Assembly (NCBI GenBank): GCA_017621515.1
Contig: JAGASY010000098.1
Span: 1 to 64,000, forward strand
Source of the DNA: Bacteroidaceae bacterium
GTDB taxonomy: Bacteria; Bacteroidota; Bacteroidia; Bacteroidales; Bacteroidaceae
Direction: 5' to 3'
DNA length: 64,000 nt
The notes below the pieces were generated by a model. The model did not search any database. It was given only the letters and a program-made list of their open reading frames with translations, and was not told the DNA's origin. Positions 11,601 through 19,472 of this stretch are shown piece after piece; position 1 is the stretch's first letter, and each line of letters starts with the position of its first letter. The position numbers and the translations under genes are program-made.

Positions 11601-11648
11601 TTTCTGAAGAAGGATGCACTTCAGAGGAAAAGCAATTTCATACCATAA
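8628..11648 (+). CDS. RND-family efflux pump, second subunit
   Basis: 1006 aa with the same overall RND layout as its neighbour but clearly divergent in sequence. The periplasmic start reads KTLTIWYSWHGASAKVIEQ. The first membrane cluster starts near 348, with SLGLIIDSTIVMVDH (about 404-418) in place of the usual GxxVDxAIVVxEN, and the last cluster starts near 850. Because it overlaps the first pump gene by 4 nt, the two are probably made in fixed ratio and may form a mixed trimer, as known for MdtB/MdtC. Whether it transports on its own is unknown. Confidence 0.88.
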   Translation: MKHSFSILLTMCILMIVGIALIPRLDIADKPLPRQGKTLTIWYSWHGASAKVIEQNITSRIEGVVSSVNGVESVESVSYFGSGSITIQLKKQASVSNVKFEIASLLRQIRDKLPKDMSYPVLSGGEVITEKLRDEKKKPLLCYHIHAEMPDYEIRKKAERELKPLLEHLDGISSVDISGGTEQYIEVSYDAAQLSLYGLTSSDMEEAIRSFLGRNDIIGDVMHTDENGEHARIALFLCIDGDMSSLESIPVKTIDDKIVYLNNLATCTYKEHDPDSYYRVNGMNTVYMNISVEEDAYIGRLADEIQHVLAEYEEKEKETAGKTALTLMMTYNRADEQLAEFKTLITRSGISLLLLLLFVYLCRRDLKYLSIITITLLANILTAVILYRLFNMRLHPFSMAGITVSLGLIIDSTIVMVDHYSYYRNYKAFYGILGAMLTTIGSLIIILWLPEYLKADLYDFSWMVIINLTVALLIAALFAPALVDQMHYTSRQTGKPHNLKVVSGWNKLYVKYIRFVQHSVWRWVFITVTAGIFAWSLYLFVRTLNSYTYSPAPEEMKLNIRGQMPLGGTAKQLNEKVETVEAFLSRFKEIKRYETNISRWGATITVEFKPEYLHTSFPYLLENKVIGRLITIGGADWSTYGVSSRGFSNSLNLQYRANSIEIAGYDYNRLYRFAEEICQKLKENSRVTDITIETPGHEHQEDELYMEYDKQMLATDSVNVNDLYRSLSSILAEHDMGRYKTKGRKTDIILRPKQYEDFDLWQLDNSFIKSGNRDIRVSDFMTINRREAKNCIPRKNQEYVLKVAFNVLGSYNYTSKYIRNIVAEFNHRFPVGFRCISRNYGWYEDNGTQYWLIGLVVVIIFFICTILFENLYQALVIILLIPFSLTGMFLTYHFSHTEFGTGGFAAMVLLCGLTVNAGIYLINEYNHNGRIFIKAYNHKIVPILLTVSSTVLGLLPFLMDGQKERFWFSFAIGSISGLLSSVIVLVFVFPAFLKKDALQRKSNFIP

Positions 11649-11682
11649 TTATCTATAAATAATAGTCATAGACTCCCTACTG

Positions 11683-11730
11683 TTTTGTGGGTGTATTCGA
11701 TGGAGAAGTCTGTCGAATACACCCACAAAA
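11683..11730. repeat. Family C-like hairpin remnant C2
   Basis: Perfect 18-bp inverted arms (11683-11700 and 11713-11730) with a 12-nt loop that reads TGGAGAAGTCTG. The loop and inner arms (GTCTGTCGAATAC) match the terminal segment of family C. It lies 35 nt after the efflux operon. There is no U-run beyond the stem, so it is not a classic terminator, though it may act as a 3'-end hairpin. Confidence 0.65.
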
Positions 11731-11744
11731 ACAATCAACAAATG

Positions 11745-12560
11745 CCTCCATAAAAAATTTTTTGACATCATTTTTTAGAGGCATGTTCAGTTTTGACAAA
11801 ATGCCAGTATATTCCAACAAATAAAATCTTATTTTATTAATTTATACATAAATGCTATCCTTTTGATTTTGTCAAATGTTAAAAATTCAAGCCCTCTGGA
11901 ACGCTTCAAAATGAAGCTCACTGAACTTTTCTCAGAGAATGGGGATTCTACGCACATTTCGTGAAGCCTCTATGAATTGTGAAATAGTGTTTCATTTTAG
12001 AGCGGTTCTTTTACATTTATTTATCTCTGGCGAAGAGTTTTTTGAAAAAAACTACTAAGTTTTCAAATTTCCAGCGCACTGTCGTCACATTTTCAGCGCA
12101 CTGTAATTTTATTTGCAGTGCGCTACAATTTTATTTTCTGTGCGCTGAAAATTTGACGACAGCGCGCTGAAAATAAAAAGACAGTAGGAAATCAAGAAAA
12201 AAGCAGTTTGCACCGGCTGAAATGTTAAGAAGTGTATAACTTATTGTGTTTGAAAAGTGTCAGAACAAGAACTTAAAAGTGAGTAGATTTTTGGTGGCGT
12301 TTAGAAGTAGAAACAGCGAATTTTATTGTAACATATTAATAGTCAGTAGATTATTAGAATATTCAATTTTATCGAAAAATTGCGTCCAACGCATTTTTCT
12401 GAGTATTTTGAAGAATTTTATATCATATTGATTGTCAATTAGTTATCTTTAAGCTGAAAAGTTTTGTATCTTCGCCATTGGCGAAAAATCGCTCTAAGTG
12501 TTAAATTTACGTTTTGACCGAAAATATCATTTTGTTAAATTGAAAAATGGCAAATTGTGA
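11745..12560 (+). repeat. Family A repeat, copy A2
   Basis: This fills the gap between the efflux operon and the converging Fic gene. It matches copy A3 (30275-31095) along its whole length in the same orientation and copy A1 in reverse. The array of CAGCGCACTG-type palindromes is at about 12071-12178. The hairpin TGCGTCCAACGCA with following T-run is at 12381-12393 onward. The remaining 12561-12832 shows nothing I can name. Confidence 0.82.
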
Positions 12561-12832
12561 TGTTTTATACTGCTTTTAGTGGATGCTCCCGACAGATTTA
12601 AGTAGAATATCTGACCTCAAGCACGATGTACATTTAACATCAAACTTTCGCTAAAAAATCCTTTGATTTACAATCGACCAGCCAATTTTACATTATTTAC
12701 ATGTACAAACATTAGATTCCTCGTATGAGAAAGGATTTGCTTCTTTAATCCATTGTCGATTAGCCAATCTATAAGAGAAATGGAATATTGAGTTTTTCGT
12801 AACAGTTATGAAGAATATGTGACAGACAAACG

Positions 12833-12864
12833 AAAAAACAGCCATAAGTCAGACTCACGGCTGT
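12833..12864 (-). terminator. Rho-independent terminator of the Fic gene
   Basis: On the minus strand a stem (ACAGCCGTGAGTC paired with GACTTATGGCTGT, two G-U pairs) is followed by a run of six T. It lies about 95 nt after the Fic stop codon. Confidence 0.75.
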
Positions 12865-12958
12865 CTTATTTCTATAAATTCTATGAGAATATACTTCTTG
12901 AACGAACTAATCTTCCATGTATCTTTATTAGTCGCGTGTTCAGTTATGTTCCAACTTT

Positions 12959-14245
12959 TTAACTCATCCTTAGATATGAGCAATATTTGGCAAGCAGGTT
13001 TTCTAATGGAAGGTCACCATCCTCAAACCGCTTTGCATCCAGCGGCAAAATTCTTTCGCATACATGAGTCTTGCCTTTGTAGAGAGCTTTAACGTATTGA
13101 TACCCATTTATATCTTCAACACTAACTTCAGAAAAAAACGCAGTGATGTCCTCGGGATCATATATAATAGAATAACTCGGACGTTTAGCTCCAGGTATAT
13201 CTTCTCGCAGAATGTCTTTCTCTATCAAGTCTTGAATGTCTCGTATGGCTGTATCTTTGGAACATTTAGCCAATGTTGCCCAAGTTTTAGAAGTTATCTT
13301 AGCCTCATAACCATCAAGGAACAGGTTCAGCATATTGGTCTGCCTTTGGCTCAGGGATACAGAAGAAGCTTTTTGCCAAAAGAAACTTTTATTCAAGATG
13401 GTAGTGACGGTATTTTCCGCTTCGTCGAGTGCTACAGATAGTGTTTTAGCATACCAATATATCCATTCAGTAATGTCACCATCACCATGTTGAGCACTTT
13501 CCAGAATATTGTAATAGTGCTTTTTATCCTTGTTTATTTGCGAAGAGATATTATAAAATCGGAACTTGCTCTTATCTGCACGCGCTAACAGCATATCTGA
13601 AAGTATGCGTGCTAACCGTCCGTTACCATCTTCAAATGGATGAATGCTGACAAACCAGAAATGTGCAATAGCTGACCGAATAACTGAATTTACGTTTTCC
13701 TGACGGTTAAACCAATCAAGAAACTGCGCCATTTCCTCGTCTATACGTTTCGGTGAGGGAGCAATATAATGGATTTTCTCGCGCCCAAACATACCGGAAA
13801 CTATATGTTCCTCATTTGTTCGATACCTGCCTACTTCAATCTGTGAACCTTCACTGAAACCGGTCGGAAAGAATGCTGCTTGCCATGCACAAATTTTCTC
13901 TTTCGTTAATGTCTGGTCATAATTATTCACTGCATCGAGCATAACAGCCACAACAGAATCTACATAGTGAGACGGTACTGTCTGTTTAATATTCTCAATG
14001 CCCAGTTTTCGAGCTATGGATGAACGTACATCGTCAACATTCAGACGTATGCCTTCAATCTCCGACGAATAAACAATATCATACGTCAAGTTCTCTGCCA
14101 TCGCTTTTAACTTACTATCGAAGCCAAGTGAGGCAAGTCTGCCGTATAACAATCCCTGTTTACGATTCACTTCTTCAAGAAGTGATGTCAGTTCAGTAGC
14201 GTTCCAACGGAAAGCAGTCCAATTATTTCTTTCGTGTATATACAT
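12959..14245 (-). CDS. Fic family protein with built-in inhibitory helix and C-terminal winged helix
   Basis: 428 aa. The catalytic motif HPFEDGNGR is at residues 202-210; known Fic proteins use it to transfer AMP from ATP to hydroxyl side chains of target proteins. An inhibitory motif of the (S/T)xxxE(G/N) type, S60-S-E-I-E64-G65, lies in the N-terminal domain, which places it among self-inhibited (class II) Fic proteins. Residues about 305-380 look like a winged helix (KDTAIRDIQDLIEKDILRE), common in Fic proteins that regulate their own promoter. No separate antitoxin gene is next to it. The promoter region holds a large inverted repeat (separate entry). The target protein is unknown. Confidence 0.88.
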   Translation of the reverse strand: MYIHERNNWTAFRWNATELTSLLEEVNRKQGLLYGRLASLGFDSKLKAMAENLTYDIVYSSEIEGIRLNVDDVRSSIARKLGIENIKQTVPSHYVDSVVAVMLDAVNNYDQTLTKEKICAWQAAFFPTGFSEGSQIEVGRYRTNEEHIVSGMFGREKIHYIAPSPKRIDEEMAQFLDWFNRQENVNSVIRSAIAHFWFVSIHPFEDGNGRLARILSDMLLARADKSKFRFYNISSQINKDKKHYYNILESAQHGDGDITEWIYWYAKTLSVALDEAENTVTTILNKSFFWQKASSVSLSQRQTNMLNLFLDGYEAKITSKTWATLAKCSKDTAIRDIQDLIEKDILREDIPGAKRPSYSIIYDPEDITAFFSEVSVEDINGYQYVKALYKGKTHVCERILPLDAKRFEDGDLPLENLLAKYCSYLRMS

Positions 14246-14263
14246 AATCAGAATATATTTAAT

Positions 14264-14324
14264 ACGACAATAAACGACTAATAATGCCGCAATATTTGCG
14301 ACAAAATTAGTCGTTTATTATCGT
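14264..14324 (-). promoter_or_regulatory. Fic promoter with operator-like inverted repeats
   Basis: Read on the minus strand, TTTG (14330-14333), a 20-nt spacer and TAATTTTG (14302-14309) form an ideal Bacteroidetes promoter. A 19-bp inverted repeat with one mismatch (14264-14282 and 14306-14324; core ATAAACGACTAAT) brackets the -7 box and predicted start. Its 23-nt spacer holds CGCAATATTTGCG. A related CGCAGAAATTGCG lies near 14351. This looks like an operator for repression, plausibly by the Fic protein's own winged helix. Confidence 0.7.
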
Positions 14325-14392
14325 ACCACCAAATAAAATAGGATAATGACGCAGAAATTGCGACATTTCAAGCCCCGAAATGCCTCAATATA

Positions 14393-15394
14393 CTATTTCT
14401 TCATCACATCTTCTATCATCTTCTTCAACTCCTCACCACGAAGATCGCGCGCTACAATCTTTCCATCTGGAGCAAAAAGAATAATCTGTGGAATGCCGGA
14501 GATGCTATAAGCATCAGAACCTATACGCTGTGCATTGATGATTTGCGGCCATGTGACGTTCAGTTCTTTCATAGCCTTCAAAGTATCTTCCGGTTTGTCC
14601 CATGTGGCTACACCAAGCACTTCCAACCCCTTGTCTTTATATTTGTTATACAATGAAGCGATGTTTGGAATCTCACGACGGCACGGACCACACCAACTTG
14701 CCCAGAAATCAACAAGCACATATTTTCCTTTCCCTACATAGTCGGAAAGAGATGTCTTTTTGCCATCATATTCTACAGTAAAGTCTGTAAACATCTTTCC
14801 GGCAGACGTTTTCCTCAAAGACTCCCATTCTGCTTTTTTGGCTACAATAGCCGGATGCTCCTTCACTGTGTTTCCACACTTGTCAAGCAGCGTCAATATC
14901 TCTTCTACATCCAGACCTAATCCTTCCGCCTCACACATTATCAGTACACCAAGAATATCATTTCCGTGAGAAGCAATTATGCTTTCAGAGAGAGATTTTG
15001 TCTGCGCCTTACGATTATCATCACTCATATTCTGCAACTGCTTGGTATATTCATAAAATCCGTCATTCAACGGTGTGCCCTTCATTTCCGAAGTTTGTGA
15101 AGTCAATTTAATCTCGATATTGCCGGGCTCAAGTATAAAAAATGCTAATGCACCGCGCTTCGGATGTAGAATCACTCCTGCTGTCGGAGTTTCCACCGTT
15201 CCGTTAAAAACAAACTTGCCCTTCTGCATATCCGTAGAATCAACCGGCTGTCTCGTAAATAAATCATACATGTAGATTTTACCGTTATATACCGTATCGA
15301 AAGATTCTCCGGTCACACTGTACTTGTTCTGCTGCGCCATAACCGCAGTCATTATCGTGGCAAGAATGCCACATAAAAAAAGTCTTTTTCTCAT
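14393..15394 (-). CDS. TlpA/ResA-like thiol-disulfide oxidoreductase
   Basis: 333 aa. Signal peptide at residues 1-20 (MRKRLFLCGI...). An N-terminal beta-rich DUF4369-type region (about 25-110) is followed by a helical linker and a thioredoxin fold with WASWCGPC, catalytic Cys235 and Cys238. The fold is completed by the cis-proline region SGIPQIILFAPDG. Known relatives act in the periplasm, reducing or isomerising disulfides of secreted proteins. It stands as a single gene with its own leader. Confidence 0.9.
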   Translation of the reverse strand: MRKRLFLCGILATIMTAVMAQQNKYSVTGESFDTVYNGKIYMYDLFTRQPVDSTDMQKGKFVFNGTVETPTAGVILHPKRGALAFFILEPGNIEIKLTSQTSEMKGTPLNDGFYEYTKQLQNMSDDNRKAQTKSLSESIIASHGNDILGVLIMCEAEGLGLDVEEILTLLDKCGNTVKEHPAIVAKKAEWESLRKTSAGKMFTDFTVEYDGKKTSLSDYVGKGKYVLVDFWASWCGPCRREIPNIASLYNKYKDKGLEVLGVATWDKPEDTLKAMKELNVTWPQIINAQRIGSDAYSISGIPQIILFAPDGKIVARDLRGEELKKMIEDVMKK

Positions 15395-15461
15395 GTTTCA
15401 AACCCAATTATAAAATTAAAAATATATGGTTAAATCTGTTTTCAATTATCTGCCAGAGAAC

Positions 15462-16742
15462 TTATTTCCCCTGAAAATCATTTAGTTTCTTCAAATAATA
15501 TTCTCTCAAATCACTCCAACGGTAATAAGGATAGTTGTCAGTTTTTACCGGCATGGTCGTCTCCTTCTCGTTCAACAGAGCCTTGACAAGAATATCGCCA
15601 CCGCCCTTCTTAGGTCTGTAGAAAACAAGCTGGATGTTCGCCGCCATCGGGAATATACGATAGTTCACCCATTTCTCGTCAAGCCTGTCAAGGTCATCCA
15701 CCTTGCGTGCGCAGCTATCGAGTTCCATCAGACATGCCATCGGCATCACACACACCTCATGTCCAAACCGCAAAGTGGCACCGTTATATCCTTTCTTGTT
15801 GACAATGGTATCTGCCGTTTCAATAAAATTACGCAGAAGGTTCGCCTGACTGAACGGCATCAAACTATTCGTCACAGGAGAAGCACCATATCCGATATAC
15901 CAGTCGATATTCCGTATGCGCCACTGGTCATAGCACTCTTCCTCTGTAAACAAAGGATAAAGGTCTATATCCGTATCATGACTCTGCATATTTGCCGCGA
16001 TGTCAAACAAATGACGCATGAATGATTTTGCATTGATGCTGTCCGCCACATATTGGCTGTCGGTAAACAAGGAGCTGCACAATCTGTCTGGATGAGTAAA
16101 CTTTTCTTTATATTCATTGCGTATATCCCAACCTTTTCTGCCCTCTTCACGCACACGTCCGCTCCACGGCTGATTCAGATAATATTGTAGTGATTCGCTC
16201 ACATCGTTCCTGAAACTGATGTTCGGATTGAAAGCCGCAAGTTCTTCACATTCAGCCGTCATACTCAGGATGCAGCGAATGACCACTGTACTTCTCGCGT
16301 CAACTTCCACATTTTTTCCTTTGAAAATCTCAGGAAAATGCTCCGTCATGCGTTTGCCGATTCCATGATGCTGACGTTCACCCACAGTAGTGAGATCACC
16401 AAGCCTTTTGATGGTAGTAGGATAAAATCTCTCCAGTTTTGCCAATGTTTCCTTGCCGAGGGAAGTCAGTTTTCCCTCTTCATCAGCCTTCTTCAGCACC
16501 TTTATCACAGAAGAATAATCATTGTCTCCGAGCAACCAGCGTGAACCGTGTCTTCCGTAATGGCTCATATAAAAAGGCTCATAACCTTTTGGAGCCTTCG
16601 TCAACGGTTTGTCCGGTGCGATATAAGCAAGATAATTGCTTGCCGAAAGATGTATGTTTTCATGTATTTCTTCGCGTGCAGTCTGCGCATACGAAGCATT
16701 TATTGCAAATGCGAATATTGCAATTGAAAATAGTTTTTTCAT
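15462..16742 (-). CDS. Histidine acid phosphatase, MINPP/phytase-like
   Basis: 426 aa from the ATG at 16742, chosen because it opens a clean signal peptide (MKKLFSIAIFAFAINASYAQ); an in-frame extension upstream has no signal-like features. R64-H65-G66-S67-R68 is the phosphohistidine loop of branch 2 histidine phosphatases. The C-terminal acid motif is probably G327-H328-E329, which would supply the proton donor. Bacteroides members of this size have been shown to hydrolyse inositol phosphates (MINPP). An exported inositol-polyphosphate phosphatase is therefore the best guess, but substrate cannot be proven from sequence. Confidence 0.82.
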   Translation of the reverse strand: MKKLFSIAIFAFAINASYAQTAREEIHENIHLSASNYLAYIAPDKPLTKAPKGYEPFYMSHYGRHGSRWLLGDNDYSSVIKVLKKADEEGKLTSLGKETLAKLERFYPTTIKRLGDLTTVGERQHHGIGKRMTEHFPEIFKGKNVEVDARSTVVIRCILSMTAECEELAAFNPNISFRNDVSESLQYYLNQPWSGRVREEGRKGWDIRNEYKEKFTHPDRLCSSLFTDSQYVADSINAKSFMRHLFDIAANMQSHDTDIDLYPLFTEEECYDQWRIRNIDWYIGYGASPVTNSLMPFSQANLLRNFIETADTIVNKKGYNGATLRFGHEVCVMPMACLMELDSCARKVDDLDRLDEKWVNYRIFPMAANIQLVFYRPKKGGGDILVKALLNEKETTMPVKTDNYPYYRWSDLREYYLKKLNDFQGK

Positions 16743-16897
16743 TAAATATGTTTTAATTGTGAATGAATTTACCCAATCTACAGACAAAAATCTTACGGAT
16801 GCTATATATAAATAGGTATATAACATCCGTCTGAATCTCACCAGAGCAGAGCCACGGCAGTGCAAACACTCCGTCTCTCCTATTTCTGTCCGTCAAA

Positions 16898-17773
16898 TCA
16901 AATCTTTTCCAGCACAATTTGTATCAAATCGTCTATGCTGTTCTTATAGCCGGTGTTCACTTCCTTTGCCACACGGTTAGCTATCACCATACACACAGTC
17001 AGTGCATGATGTCCAAGCAATGCGCTCAGTCCTGCAATAGCAGAACTCTCCATCTCAAAATTAGTGATTTTATGTCCTTCATGTATAAAAGACATGACCT
17101 TCTCATTCTGCAAAGGGTCGGCAAGAGGAATACGCAACTCACGTCCTTGCGGTCCGTAAAAGCCGCCACAGGCGATTGTCACTCCCTTCACCATTCCAAG
17201 CTCCGGCTGATAGATTCTGTCAAGCAGTTCACGGCTGTTGTCAATGACATACGGGGCAGCAAGCAAAGGACTCCATCCCATGTGGTCTGTAAAGCTCTTC
17301 TCAAAATCCAAATCGCAAACATCATTACGTCCGGCATAGAAATTAAGCAGTCCGTCAAAGCCTATCGACTTCTCCGTACAGATGAATGTACCGACCGGAG
17401 TTTCCGGCTGGAGTCCGCCGCAGGTTCCTATTCGCACAATTTCCAGACTCGTTTTCCTGCTTTTTTCTATACGTGTTTCAAAATCAATGTTTTTCAAAGC
17501 GTCAAGTTCATTGATAACAATGTCGCAATTGTCACACCCGATACCAGTTGAGACTACACTGATGCGCTTACCTCGATAGCTTCCCGTGACAGTATGAAAC
17601 TCACGACTTTGAACATCACATTCCTTGCTGTCAAAATGAGCAGCAATAGTAGCCACTCTATCAGGATCTCCGCACAATATAATTTTGTCGGCAAGCTGTT
17701 CCGGTTTTATATGCAGATGAAAGATGCTTCCATCTGCATTTATGATAAGTTCCGATGAAGGAAATGTTTTCAT
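16898..17773 (-). CDS. Nucleoside phosphorylase (uridine phosphorylase-like)
   Basis: 291 aa, cytoplasmic, PNP/UDP phosphorylase family. Visible family features are the phosphate-binding start LCGDPDRVATIAAHF, the STGIGCDNCDIVINEL stretch, RIGTCGGLQPE and the ribose-binding NFEMESSAIAGLSALLGH. These enzymes split a nucleoside with phosphate to give free base and ribose-1-phosphate. The FEMESSA motif and length resemble uridine phosphorylase more than purine enzymes, but base specificity is inferred. Confidence 0.88.
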   Translation of the reverse strand: MKTFPSSELIINADGSIFHLHIKPEQLADKIILCGDPDRVATIAAHFDSKECDVQSREFHTVTGSYRGKRISVVSTGIGCDNCDIVINELDALKNIDFETRIEKSRKTSLEIVRIGTCGGLQPETPVGTFICTEKSIGFDGLLNFYAGRNDVCDLDFEKSFTDHMGWSPLLAAPYVIDNSRELLDRIYQPELGMVKGVTIACGGFYGPQGRELRIPLADPLQNEKVMSFIHEGHKITNFEMESSAIAGLSALLGHHALTVCMVIANRVAKEVNTGYKNSIDDLIQIVLEKI

Positions 17774-17877
17774 GAAATTTAGGATTTATAAGTTAATTAA
17801 TTATTAATAGCTCTGTTCACCAAACTTTCGACATTCTGAATTCGTATAGCAGAAGCCGTTTTTCCAGATGACACAAC

Positions 17878-19212
17878 TTACGAACCGGACTTTCCGGAAG
17901 CCCTAAGCTCCATGTTACGAGCCTTCTTTTCCGACTCTCTCACCTTACAGATAAGTTCTTCCACATTGCTTTCAAGATTGAGAATACGGTTTCGCAACTC
18001 ACTGCGCTTCTGACTGTTTGCATCAGCATATACCACACGCATCCCATCAAGCTCACTTCTCTTTTCTTCCAATTCTTTTTTATATTTCATCCATGCCTCA
18101 CATTCTTTGCGTGCTTCGCCGGAACGGAAATCGTCAAGAGTCGTATATGTGTAAATGTCATTGATTACAAAGTCAAAATCATGGACAGCGGTCAACGCAT
18201 TTGTCGTCATAGAAAGCGAAATTTTCTGTTTAACTGCAATCCGCTCCTGCCTGTTATCATCGTTCCACATTGACTTTACAGAATGCAGACCAGCAGCAGC
18301 CACGATTTCCTGCTTGTCGTCATTCTCATAATCATAAGGACGGCGCGACTTGTTAGGAATGAACGTATAGATGCAGACCTTTCCGTCGGGCTGATAACGA
18401 TCGGAAGCAAACCAACCGACATTGTTGCTCTCATCAATGACCATCATATAATCATTTGCATAGGAGTTATATGGGAACCCCATATTGTCAGGACGATAGA
18501 ATCTGTCACCGTCCGAGTCATAACGAGTCACATACAAATCATAATTTCCAAGTCCGTCTTCTGTTCTGGCTGCAAAATACAATGTCACACCATCCGTTGT
18601 CATGAATGGATAGTTCACATCACAATCAAACTCAATTCCTTTCAACTTGTTCGGTTCCGAGAATGCTTCATCCTCTTTCACATAAGACACCAGCTGCAAA
18701 TGGCGCACAGAATCATTCTGCATACGTATTGCTCCGTAGCGCATATTTCCGCGTTCCGTTTCATAGACAGTTGTCTCTCCATCCGCAGAGCACCTTATTT
18801 TCCCCAATTCAGGAGAAAATCTGTAGGCAGACAGGAAACGCTCCTTGTTCACCACTATGCTATCTACAATCAGCACCTTGTCCGTACCTTTCAGATATTG
18901 CAGACCTTGCTCACATTTCTTCCTGCGGTTTTCCAGCTCATCCGTTGACTGACGTTTGCGCTTTGCCGCATCCATGCTTTTACTCAACTGTGCATCGGCC
19001 TCTTCAAACCGCAGGTTTCTCAACATTTCTCCTATCGCGTCACGCTCCATGATGAGCGAAGGATACAGGAGTTTCTGTACTGGCACAGTTGCAGAGTCTG
19101 CAACTGCATAGTTGCATTGATATTCACCACTCGTATTTATTTTGCCATCACCTGCTACCGCAACTGTATGAAAAGCTACAAATAGCATGGCACATGTAAG
19201 AATCTGTTTCAT
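17878..19212 (-). CDS. Secreted beta-propeller-like (PD40/WD40-like) protein with C-terminal coiled coil
   Basis: 444 aa from 19212. This start opens a signal peptide (MKQILTCAMLFVAFHTVAVA) and is preceded by a textbook Shine-Dalgarno. The middle has PD40-type strands of the Tol-Pal propeller kind (FMTTDGVTLYFAARTEDGLGNYDLYVTR). The last 90 residues are charged and coiled-coil-like (KELEEKRSELDGM, LRNRILNLESNVEEL). It lies just after an OmpA-family gene on the same strand. Propeller proteins beside OmpA genes often belong to cell-envelope or T9SS-associated assemblies, but no specific role can be assigned. Confidence 0.65.
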   Translation of the reverse strand: MKQILTCAMLFVAFHTVAVAGDGKINTSGEYQCNYAVADSATVPVQKLLYPSLIMERDAIGEMLRNLRFEEADAQLSKSMDAAKRKRQSTDELENRRKKCEQGLQYLKGTDKVLIVDSIVVNKERFLSAYRFSPELGKIRCSADGETTVYETERGNMRYGAIRMQNDSVRHLQLVSYVKEDEAFSEPNKLKGIEFDCDVNYPFMTTDGVTLYFAARTEDGLGNYDLYVTRYDSDGDRFYRPDNMGFPYNSYANDYMMVIDESNNVGWFASDRYQPDGKVCIYTFIPNKSRRPYDYENDDKQEIVAAAGLHSVKSMWNDDNRQERIAVKQKISLSMTTNALTAVHDFDFVINDIYTYTTLDDFRSGEARKECEAWMKYKKELEEKRSELDGMRVVYADANSQKRSELRNRILNLESNVEELICKVRESEKKARNMELRASGKSGS

Positions 19213-19216
19213 AGAT

Positions 19217-19224
19217 ACCTCCTT
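19217..19224 (-). promoter_or_regulatory. Strong Shine-Dalgarno sequence
   Basis: AAGGAGGT lies 4 nt before the ATG at 19212 on the minus strand. Bacteroidetes genes, including most in this window, seldom carry such a site. It fixes the start of the propeller-like protein and rejects the 21-codon upstream extension. Confidence 0.75.
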
Positions 19225-19395
19225 TTCGCCCTCAAATATAAACATTTTATTTTGTTGAATAAAAAGATGCACCATCTATTAAAAGATTTTTATCGAAGAA
19301 AACACAGATTCTTTATTATTTCGCATTGTCGGCATGACAAATTCAAAAGAGAGGAATCTGTGAATTATTCCTGTTACTCAAACTTATGTCATAAT

Positions 19396-19446
19396 AAAAA
19401 AACAAAAAAAGCCGCCTTTTGTTTCGGTCAGAAACAAAGGACGGCT
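19396..19446 (-). terminator. Rho-independent terminator of the OmpA-family gene
   Basis: On the minus strand a 16-bp stem (AGCCGTCCTTTGTTTC with GAAACAAAAGGCGGCT; two imperfect pairs) with a 5-nt loop is followed by T7-G-T7. It lies 27 nt after the stop codon at 19473. Confidence 0.85.
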
Positions 19447-19472
19447 CCGAAAAAACTTGTTACTAAAAAAGA

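Noticed and set aside
11683..11730. Rho-independent terminator for the efflux operon
   Set aside because: The stem is strong but is followed by ACAATC and not by a U-run; its sequence belongs to repeat family C.
12561..12832. Remaining intergenic stretch before the Fic terminator
   Set aside because: Weak inverted pairs such as AAATCCTTT / AAAGGATTT were seen, but nothing above what AT-rich sequence gives by chance.
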